A stretch of 64,000 bases of DNA from positions 62,001 through 126,000 of the forward strand of contig NZ_JAEVHF010000013.1 of assembly GCF_018263925.1 (NCBI RefSeq). Direction: 5' to 3'. The stretch comes from Kistimonas asteriae. Its GTDB lineage: Bacteria > Pseudomonadota > Gammaproteobacteria > Pseudomonadales > Endozoicomonadaceae. This document shows, piece after piece, positions 57,183 to 64,000 of this stretch; the stretch's first letter is position 1, and each line of letters starts with the position of its first letter. The notes beneath the pieces are model-generated. The model was given only the letters and a program-made list of their open reading frames with translations. It made no database searches and was not told the DNA's origin. Position numbers and translations under genes: made by a program.

Positions 57183-58679
57183 ATGAAATCCTGCCGCGCC
57201 CTGCTGTTCCTAACCACTCTGTGGTGCTCGCTCTCTTTCGCCGCCTCGCTGCCAACCCCCAGGCTCAACAATAACCCTCAGTGGGACATAGTGCTCACCA
57301 ACCCCCGACCAGTACTGACATTCTCCCTGGCCGGTGCAGATCCCTCCTGGATCTACGAACTGCAGATTGCCAAAGATGCCAAATTCCGACAGACCGTAGC
57401 CACCTATAGTGACATCAGGCCATTTAACCAGTACTACGCCCAGATGCGCATTCCAGCACGGGATGCCCTGTCGGACGGACGCTATTACTGGCGTGTACGC
57501 ACCCTCACCCCAAAAGGACTGAGCAGTGACTGGGCCGTCAGCCGGTTCACGCTGGACGCCGCTGGCTCCCGTACTTTTAGCGGCTATGTACGAGCACCAG
57601 TCAAACAGGTGCTGGCCTCTTCCGGCGAGAATCCGAACAATATCATCGACTGGGATGACCAGGGGCAGCTGACCTACTGGAACAGTGCACCACTGGGTGT
57701 GGGAGACAAAGACAACTGGGTTATTCTGGACATGGGAGAACGCACCACCCTCAGCCGTTTCTGGATGCTGTCTACCCGCAGTATTACACCGGCTCCAGGT
57801 TGGCTGGTCGATTTTTACTGGCAGAGCAGCGATGACCTGAACCACTGGAAAACCATTGAAGAGACCCGCGTCACGGGTAACGATACCTACCGCAATATTA
57901 TTGATTTCAAACCGATCTCGGCACGGTTCTTCCGTCTGATGATCAACAAGCAAAATGCCCTGCAGGCCCAGATCAACGCCATCATTCCCTATACCCGTGG
58001 ACAACCCGCGATTCCCGATGTACCGGATGGCCGTTACGTCCTGTTGGTCGGCAACCAGATGGATGGTTACACCTATACCCACCTCAAACGTTTTGTGGAA
58101 AGCAAAGGCTACAAGACGGTACTGATCCCCCACTATGATTTCTCACTGGATGTCCTCCGTCGTCTGAAACACCGCCCCATGGCCATTATGTTCAGCGGCA
58201 ATAATGCCGACTGGCAATACCTGCCCATGTTCGAGTATTACGGTGAATATGAGGTCATGCGCGATGTGGATAACATCCCCATGATGGGGATGTGCGCTGG
58301 CAACGAATTCTTTGCCATGGCCCACGGCATCAGCTTTGCCCACTGGATGGAATGGTTTGATGACTCCCTGTTCAGGCGGTATATGGGCATGCCGGTGGAT
58401 AAGGTCGAGATCCTGCCACAGTTTTCCAGTGATCCACTCTTTGACAAGGTACCCAATCCCTTCCAGGCGGTTGAAATTCACAGCTGGGCCGTCAGCCAAG
58501 TGTTCATCAAGGAGCACCAGGATTTTGCCGTCATGGCCCGGTCATCCTATATCCAGGTCATGCGTAACATGAACCGCCCGGTCTATTCCACCCAATTCCA
58601 CCCCGCCGCCGTGGTGCCTTACAACCAGTCTGGACCGATCATGGCCAATTTCCTTGAACTGTCATCACGCTGGCACTGA
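57183..58679 (+). CDS. Secreted discoidin/class I amidotransferase-like protein
   Basis: 498 residues. Signal peptide (1-20). Residues 30-125 look like a fibronectin-III/Ig module (LQIAKDAKFRQ, DGRYYWRVRT). Residues about 135-270 look like an F5/8-type C (discoidin) domain (WVILDMGERTTLSRFWML, ARFFRLMI). Residues 285-498 look like a glutamine-amidotransferase-type domain: Cys371 in GMCAGNE and His473 in STQFHPAAV. The usual Glu two residues after that His is Ala475, so the triad is incomplete. A secreted enzyme of this make-up is unusual. Substrate unknown. Confidence 0.65.
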   Translation: MKSCRALLFLTTLWCSLSFAASLPTPRLNNNPQWDIVLTNPRPVLTFSLAGADPSWIYELQIAKDAKFRQTVATYSDIRPFNQYYAQMRIPARDALSDGRYYWRVRTLTPKGLSSDWAVSRFTLDAAGSRTFSGYVRAPVKQVLASSGENPNNIIDWDDQGQLTYWNSAPLGVGDKDNWVILDMGERTTLSRFWMLSTRSITPAPGWLVDFYWQSSDDLNHWKTIEETRVTGNDTYRNIIDFKPISARFFRLMINKQNALQAQINAIIPYTRGQPAIPDVPDGRYVLLVGNQMDGYTYTHLKRFVESKGYKTVLIPHYDFSLDVLRRLKHRPMAIMFSGNNADWQYLPMFEYYGEYEVMRDVDNIPMMGMCAGNEFFAMAHGISFAHWMEWFDDSLFRRYMGMPVDKVEILPQFSSDPLFDKVPNPFQAVEIHSWAVSQVFIKEHQDFAVMARSSYIQVMRNMNRPVYSTQFHPAAVVPYNQSGPIMANFLELSSRWH

Positions 58680-58748
58680 TCCGCCCGGTCACAACAGGCT
58701 CACTCCATCCTTTTCAGGGAACAGTTTCACACTTTCCAGGTCAACGCT

Positions 58749-59783
58749 ATGCAGGAAAACGGAACCCATGAACACATACGACGCAACTGGCTGATCACGC
58801 TGGCCATCGTCGTATTACTGGTGGCTGCCGGATACCTCTATCTGCAACACCAGAAAAAGTACCCGAATACCGATGATGCCTACATCCATGCCAGCATTAT
58901 TTATATTGCCTCCCAGGTCGCGGGCAAGGTAAACCGTGTCAATATCGTGGATTATGAGGCCGTCGACAAAGGCGACCTGCTGGTTCAGATTGACCCGGCG
59001 CCTTATGAAGCGGCACTGGACAAAGCCCGGGCCGTTTATGAAAACGCTACCCAGCAGAATCGTGCTGCCGGGGAAGCCATCCTCGCAGCCAGTGCCGATG
59101 TCCGCAGCAGCAATGCCAAACTGACCGACGTACAAACCCATTACTCCCGCACCCTGGCGCTGGTGGCGGAAGGCGTATTGCCCAAACAATCCGCCGATGA
59201 CGCCAGAGCCGATCTCTCCGCGGCACAAAACACCCTGGATGCCGCCCGGGCCACTCTCTCCCAACTGGTGGCAGAACAAGGCGCGGATGGCAGCAAAGCG
59301 CCTGCGGTGAAAGAAGCCGCCGCTGCACTGACCCAGGCCAGCCTAAACCTGTCGTATACCAACATTACGGCGCCAACCTCGGGCCTGCTGGGCAAAGTCA
59401 GCATCCATCCCGGAAGTATCGTTGCCGTGGGTCAGGCCATGACACCGCTGGTTGTCGACGGCAGTTTCTGGATGCAGGCCAACTTCAAGGAAGACGATCT
59501 GGGTCGTATCCGTCCCGGCATGCCGGTGGATATTGATCTGGACATGTATCCGGACACCACCTTCTCCGGCCGGGTAGAAGCCATTTCACCGGCCAGTGGT
59601 TCCGCCTTTTCCCTGCTGCCTCCGGAAAACGCAACGGGCAACTGGGTCAAAATCCCCCAGCGCTTTCCAGTCAAGATCAGCATTGTGCAACAGGCCGGAC
59701 AGCCGCCCCTGCGGGTCGGCGCCAGTGGCACGGTGACCGTGGATACCGTTGCCCACAATGACACCACTGATGGCAGCTCATAA
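58749..59783 (+). CDS. emrA: HlyD-family membrane fusion protein (EmrA-like)
   Basis: 344 residues: one N-terminal membrane helix (WLITLAIVVLLVAAGYLYL), lipoyl/barrel motif YPNTDDAYIHASIIYIASQVAG, a coiled-coil hairpin (about 95-190) and the barrel TSGLLGKVSIHPGSIVAVGQ. It is the periplasmic adaptor of an EmrAB-type efflux pump. The next gene overlaps it by 14 bp. Confidence 0.9.
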   Translation: MQENGTHEHIRRNWLITLAIVVLLVAAGYLYLQHQKKYPNTDDAYIHASIIYIASQVAGKVNRVNIVDYEAVDKGDLLVQIDPAPYEAALDKARAVYENATQQNRAAGEAILAASADVRSSNAKLTDVQTHYSRTLALVAEGVLPKQSADDARADLSAAQNTLDAARATLSQLVAEQGADGSKAPAVKEAAAALTQASLNLSYTNITAPTSGLLGKVSIHPGSIVAVGQAMTPLVVDGSFWMQANFKEDDLGRIRPGMPVDIDLDMYPDTTFSGRVEAISPASGSAFSLLPPENATGNWVKIPQRFPVKISIVQQAGQPPLRVGASGTVTVDTVAHNDTTDGSS

Positions 59784-61278
59784 CGTGAACCGGACGACGG
59801 TCACCCTGGCGATCATGCTCTCCGCCATCATGGTGTTGCTGGACATGACCATCGCCAATGTCTCCCTGCCCCATATGATGGGTTCACTGGGCGTCACCTC
59901 CGAGCAAATCACCTGGGTGCTGACCGCCTATACCATGGCGGAGGCGATCTTTATTCCGCTGGCCAGTTACCTGACCCTGCGCTTCGGGGAGCGCAACCTG
60001 TTGCTGATTTCCATTGCCGGCTTCGTCACCACCTCCGCCCTATGCGGCCAAGCCGACTCACTCGCCGAAATGATTACGTTTCGAATCCTTCAGGGCGCCT
60101 TTGGCGCCTCAGTCATCCCCCTGGCGCAATCCATCCTCGTTCAGATTTACCCGAAAGAGGAAAGAGGCAAGGCGATGGCGCTGTTCAGTGTGGGCATTCT
60201 GCTGGGGCCCATTCTTGGCCCAACGGTTGGCGGCATCATCACGGAACATCTGGACTGGCGCTGGATTTTCTATGTCAACCTGCCGGTTGGCATCCTCTGC
60301 CTGGGGCTGTTGTGGCGCTATGTACATATCAACAACCGGGGCGCCACACGTGTCGATTGGCTGTTAGTGGTCAATATGGCCATTGGCATCGGGTTACTAC
60401 AAATGGTGTTGTCGCGGGGAAACGAGGAAAACTGGTTCAGCTCTAACCTGATCCTGTTTGCCAGCATCATCAGTGCCATCACCCTGCTTCTGTTTATCAT
60501 TCGCTCCGTTATGACCCGGGGTGATATTGCTCCCATATGGCTGCTGAAAGACCGTAACCTGGCCGCGTCCTGCCTGATCATGAGCTGCTTCGCCCTGGGT
60601 ATGTTTGGCATTACCCAGCTACAACCCATGATGCTGGAACAGTTACTGAATTACCCGGTCGAAACCACCGGTTTTGTCATGGCACCCCGGGGGCTGGCAT
60701 CTGCCGTCGTATTACTCTCCATTGCCCGGATCATGGATCAGCTGGATGGCCGTATGCTGGTCGTTATCGGTTTGCTGCTCAATGCACTGGGCACCTGGCT
60801 GATGACCCATTACTCCCTGAATATTGATCTTTTCTGGATTATTTTCCCCAGCCTGATCCAGGGCGCCGGCATGGGGTTGGTCTTTGCCCCCTTATCACAA
60901 ATGGCCTTCATGACACTCAACCCGCAACAGGCGACCGGCGGCGCCGTCGTCTATAACCTCTGCCGCACCATCGGCAGTTCATTCGGCATTGCCATTGTGA
61001 ATACCTATTTTTCCCGGGTACAGCAGTCAGAATGGCATAGCCTGGGAGGTGCGCTGTCACCGGATAACATCACCCTGCAACAGTATGCGGCCGAGCAAAA
61101 TACCTCTCTGGTCAACCCGGACTTCATGGCCAGTATCGCCCACATGCTGCAGCAACAGTCATCACTACTGGCCTTTGTCTACACCTTTGTCTTCATCATG
61201 GTGACCTACCTGGTCCTGATACCGCTGGTCCTGATGTTCAGGAAAACACCGGTATCACCTGTTCCCCAAAACACCTGA
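59770..61278 (+). CDS. emrB: DHA2-family MFS multidrug transporter (EmrB-like)
   Basis: 502 residues from ATG 59770; two earlier in-frame starts exist. Fourteen hydrophobic segments. Motif D1-like LDMTIANVSLPHMMGSLG, motif A-like YLTLRFGERNLL, motif C GILLGPILGPTVGGIITEHLDWRWIF (split by position). Drug-proton antiporter that partners with EmrA and an outer-membrane channel not encoded here. Confidence 0.92.
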   Translation: MAAHNVNRTTVTLAIMLSAIMVLLDMTIANVSLPHMMGSLGVTSEQITWVLTAYTMAEAIFIPLASYLTLRFGERNLLLISIAGFVTTSALCGQADSLAEMITFRILQGAFGASVIPLAQSILVQIYPKEERGKAMALFSVGILLGPILGPTVGGIITEHLDWRWIFYVNLPVGILCLGLLWRYVHINNRGATRVDWLLVVNMAIGIGLLQMVLSRGNEENWFSSNLILFASIISAITLLLFIIRSVMTRGDIAPIWLLKDRNLAASCLIMSCFALGMFGITQLQPMMLEQLLNYPVETTGFVMAPRGLASAVVLLSIARIMDQLDGRMLVVIGLLLNALGTWLMTHYSLNIDLFWIIFPSLIQGAGMGLVFAPLSQMAFMTLNPQQATGGAVVYNLCRTIGSSFGIAIVNTYFSRVQQSEWHSLGGALSPDNITLQQYAAEQNTSLVNPDFMASIAHMLQQQSSLLAFVYTFVFIMVTYLVLIPLVLMFRKTPVSPVPQNT

Positions 61279-61301
61279 CCTTGTGGAGGCCGTTCATCAA
61301 C

Positions 61302-61826
61302 ATGGACAGAATGGCTATTCGCTCAACCATTCGATTCACCTGCATTGCGTTTATCGCCTACATTGCCGGCTACAGTTTCACCCGGCTGTGGCATGAACCC
61401 ACTGCCATGGTCGGCGGACTTTGGGCTGTTATTTCCGGGCTGATCGTGTCGGAACCCGCCACCGTCAAGGAGAGCATCGACACCGCCCGAACACGGGTGA
61501 CCGGCTCAGCCATCGGCTGTCTGTTTGGCGCCGTCTACCTGCTGCTGTTTTCCTTCAACCCTTTCAGCTACGCCCTGTTTATCGGAATTGCCTCACTGCT
61601 CTGCTATCTGCTGAACTACGGCCAGCACGTGAAACTGGCAGCGATCACCATGTCAGTGGTCATTGTGGTGTCATCCGTCTCCGAGATTAACCCGGTCAAG
61701 AACGCCATACTGCGACTGATAGAATCCTGCATTGGCGTGGGTGTTGGCGTACTGGTTTCCTGGCTGCTGGATAAAACGATCCGGTACGTCGAACAGCAAA
61801 AGCGGGACAAATACACAAAGAAATAG
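61302..61826 (+). CDS. FUSC-family inner-membrane protein
   Basis: 174 residues, about five to six membrane helices. Pattern HEPTAMVGGLWAVISGLIV is typical of the FUSC/aromatic-acid-exporter family. It starts 24 bp after emrB and is in the same operon. Likely accessory to efflux or a small exporter by itself. The start could also be 61281 or 61311. Confidence 0.75.
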   Translation: MDRMAIRSTIRFTCIAFIAYIAGYSFTRLWHEPTAMVGGLWAVISGLIVSEPATVKESIDTARTRVTGSAIGCLFGAVYLLLFSFNPFSYALFIGIASLLCYLLNYGQHVKLAAITMSVVIVVSSVSEINPVKNAILRLIESCIGVGVGVLVSWLLDKTIRYVEQQKRDKYTKK

Positions 61827-62097
61827 GAGGACTAACGCACCAAAATCATTAAATAATTCGACAAAAAATCACGAACAACATTTTTTACAATCAATTCAAA
61901 CAGAAATAACACTTTTTTTCTGGCTTAAAACCCTTTACCAGAGGTTTTTCCCGCCTACCCCGTCAAAAAATGACGAAGATCAAAACTACAGGCAACCATC
62001 GCATTGTAGGGTGTCCGATAGCTGACTGCCCTGTGTCCCTACCTAGAAACACTCGCGCCTGTTATTGCTCCCTTATCGTCACATGTCTGGAGTCTTG

Positions 62098-63588
62098 ATG
62101 TCTCAGTCGACCAATGTCTTACGACAGCCTAAACCGTTTTACATGATTTTCTTCCTGGAACTCTGGGAACGATTTGGTTACTACGGACTTCAGGCGCTGC
62201 TTGCCGTCTATTTCGTCAAACAGCTTGGTATGGATGACACCACCTCATTCACCACGTTCGGTGCTTTCAGTGCACTGGTGTTTGGCTTGGTGGCGATCGG
62301 TGGTTTTATCGGTGACCGGGTGATCGGCACCAAACGCACCATGGTGCTCGGCGCACTGGTACTGGCCAGCGGCTACCTGCTGATGGGGCTTGCCGACCAT
62401 GACCATCACCTGGTGTATCTGGCACTAGGCTGTATTGCTGTCGGTAACGGCCTGTTCAAGGCTAACCCTTCCAGCCTGCTGTCCAAGTGTTACGAAGAAG
62501 GCGACAAACGTCTTGATGGCGCTTTTACCATGTATTACATGGCCATCAACATCGGTTCCTTTATCTCCATGATTCTTGTTCCTATATTGACGGATCGCTT
62601 TGGCTGGAGTGTCGGTTTCTTCACCTGCACGCTGGGTATGATCCTGTCTGTCGCCAGCTACTGGTTCCTGCGCAGCTGGGTAGACGGAATTGGTTCTGCA
62701 CCAGACCTTGCCCCCCTCGATATGAAAAAGATGGTTCTGGTGCTGGCGGGTACTGTCGCAGCCATCTTCCTCAGCGCCTGGATGCTCCAGAACCTGACCG
62801 TCGCCCACGTTCTGCTGGCGGCTGTCAGTAGCCTTGTTGTCGTGATATTCCTCAAAGAGATCATTGCAAGCAAAGGCACTGAACAGAAAAAGATGATCGC
62901 CGCATTGATCATGATGCTTCAGGCAGTGGTCTTCTTCGTGCTCTACATGCAGATGCCGACGTCCCTGAACTTCTTCGCCATCAACAACGTCGAGCACAGC
63001 ATCCTGGGCATGGCCATTAACCCGGTCACGTTCCAGTCCCTGAACCCGTTCTGGATCATGCTGGCCAGCCCGATACTGGCTTACCTCTACAACCGGATGG
63101 GCAACACTGGCCGTGACCTCTCCATGCCCATGAAGTTTGCGATTGGCATGACCCTGTGCGCCACCAGCTTCCTGATCCTGCCGCTAGGCGCCCAGTTTGC
63201 CAACCACATGGGCATTGTCTCTTCCGGCTGGATTATCGCCAGCTATTTCTTCCAGGCGATCGGTGAGCTGCTGATCAGCGGACTGGGACTGGCCATGGTG
63301 GCACAGCTGGTCCCCCAGCGCCTGACCGGCTTCATCATGGGCGCCTGGTTCCTGACCTCTGCGGCAGCCTCTGTCATCGGTGGCTTCATCGCCTCAATGA
63401 CCACAGTGCCGAGCAGTAATGGCGCGGTTGATGCCCTGCAAACACTGCCTGTTTACTCCAAAGTTTTCCTGGAGATTGGCCTGGCCGCTGCTGTGATGGC
63501 AGGCCTCATGCTGCTGACAGCGCCCCTGCTGGCCCGCATGATCAACGGTGATGAAAACATGACTGAACACGCGGCTACCGCCCACTAA
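62098..63588 (+). CDS. POT/PTR-family proton-dependent peptide transporter
   Basis: 496 residues from ATG 62098 (GGAG upstream). The family signature FYMIFFLELWERFGYYGLQA is at the start (ExxER motif), followed by GGFIGDRVIGTKR, GNGLFKANPSSLL, and FTMYYMAINIGSF. It imports di- and tripeptides with protons. A strong terminator follows. Upstream is about 270 bp of AT-rich promoter region. Confidence 0.95.
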   Translation: MSQSTNVLRQPKPFYMIFFLELWERFGYYGLQALLAVYFVKQLGMDDTTSFTTFGAFSALVFGLVAIGGFIGDRVIGTKRTMVLGALVLASGYLLMGLADHDHHLVYLALGCIAVGNGLFKANPSSLLSKCYEEGDKRLDGAFTMYYMAINIGSFISMILVPILTDRFGWSVGFFTCTLGMILSVASYWFLRSWVDGIGSAPDLAPLDMKKMVLVLAGTVAAIFLSAWMLQNLTVAHVLLAAVSSLVVVIFLKEIIASKGTEQKKMIAALIMMLQAVVFFVLYMQMPTSLNFFAINNVEHSILGMAINPVTFQSLNPFWIMLASPILAYLYNRMGNTGRDLSMPMKFAIGMTLCATSFLILPLGAQFANHMGIVSSGWIIASYFFQAIGELLISGLGLAMVAQLVPQRLTGFIMGAWFLTSAAASVIGGFIASMTTVPSSNGAVDALQTLPVYSKVFLEIGLAAAVMAGLMLLTAPLLARMINGDENMTEHAATAH

Positions 63589-63606
63589 AACGCCTCCAGG
63601 CGGACG

Positions 63607-63636
63607 AAAAAAGCCCCGACATAGCGGGGCTTTTTT
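63607..63636. terminator. Bidirectional terminator
   Basis: AAAAAAGCCCCG / CGGGGCTTTTTT with a 6-base loop, between convergent genes. Confidence 0.95.
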
Positions 63637-63653
63637 ACAAACTCAAAACCGCA

Positions 63654-64000
63654 TCAGGCCGCCGCTTCCTCCAGCCAAAACACAGGGTTAGGCAACACGG
63701 ACAACACCGTATCCAGGTCTTTGACCGCAATCGCCACCGTCATTTCCGGCAGCCCAGGCGTGAACATGATCTCCTTTAGACCCTTCAGGCGGGGATCCAC
63801 CACCATGACAATGTCAGCATCCTGCCCAAAAGGACACACGGCGCCCGGCAAACAACCAATCACATCCTGCATGGTTTCCGGACTGCAGACCGATGGACGA
63901 CTCCCCAGCAGCTGTCTCACCGCCTTGCTATCCAGCCGTGCATCCCGATGGGTCAGATAGATGCAGTAGCGCCCATCTTTCAGACGGAGAAACAGGCTTT
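63654..64000 (-). CDS. YbaK/ProX-type aminoacyl-tRNA deacylase, partial
   Basis: The frame is open to the window end, so the 5' part (start) lies beyond 64000. Visible: SLFLRLKDGRYCIYLTHRD, LGSRPSVCSPETMQDVIGC, PGAVCPFGQDADI, typical of the YbaK/EbsC editing domain (prolyl-tRNA deacylase type). It clears mischarged tRNA. The PxxVxPFG-like pocket motif is PGAVCPFG. Confidence 0.85.
   Translation of the reverse strand, partial: SLFLRLKDGRYCIYLTHRDARLDSKAVRQLLGSRPSVCSPETMQDVIGCLPGAVCPFGQDADIVMVVDPRLKGLKEIMFTPGLPEMTVAIAVKDLDTVLSVLPNPVFWLEEAAA

Overview
The window is a piece of a gammaproteobacterial chromosome. Gene order around hemA/prfA/prmC/moeB, lolB/tRNA-Gln/prs/rplY/pth/ychF and holC/(small gene)/valS is the order known from Pseudomonas-type genomes, and the proteins look Oceanospirillales/Pseudomonadales-like. 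A marine, possibly animal-associated lineage is my inference from the toxin and effector-like genes; no marker here fixes the genus.

Region 1 (1-16.3 kb): the conserved pair holC - small acidic gene is separated from its usual partner valS by about 12.5 kb of AT-richer DNA. This DNA carries four tandem, same-strand paralogues of a secreted pore-forming cytolysin of the Vibrio cholerae cytolysin / V. vulnificus haemolysin (leukocidin superfamily) type. Each has an N-terminal pro-region, a cytolysin core and a ricin-like beta-trefoil; none has the beta-prism of V. cholerae cytolysin. Paralogues 3 and 4 keep a short membrane-stem segment. In paralogues 1 and 2 the stem is replaced by about 250 and 200 residues of unrelated hydrophilic sequence, in paralogue 2 rich in His, Cys, Asp and Gly with nonapeptide repeats. 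The 3' end of a decayed fifth copy lies against an IS630-family element whose transposase is frameshifted. Poly-C tracts in paralogue 1 could give phase variation.

Region 2 (16.3-18.5 kb): a gene-poor, AT-rich stretch with an intact IS200/IS605 TnpA.

Region 3 (18.5-31.8 kb): metabolic and envelope genes: an OlsB-like acyltransferase, class I fumarase, a ferredoxin-reductase-like protein, a PqaA-like lipoprotein, an enoyl-CoA hydratase, a MarC protein, a beta-CASP nuclease, a Tat-exported superoxide-reductase-like protein, a TetR regulator, NdpA, cytochrome b561 and cytochrome c'.

Region 4 (32-47 kb): the conserved housekeeping block ychF, pth, rplY, prs, tRNA-Gln, lolB, a TPR lipoprotein, hemA, prfA, prmC and moeB. 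ispE is missing from its usual place between lolB and tRNA-Gln. A puuE-type allantoinase with a 14-bp duplication in its 3' end and nhaA follow.

Region 5 (47-64 kb): hemH, a YajG-like lipoprotein, an orphan protein with two internal repeats, leuA preceded by a candidate Leu-rich leader peptide, holD-like/rimI, a membrane-anchored 5'-nucleotidase, carbonic anhydrase, an outer-membrane barrel, a secreted discoidin/amidotransferase-like protein, an emrA-emrB-FUSC efflux operon, a POT peptide transporter and a partial YbaK/ProX deacylase.
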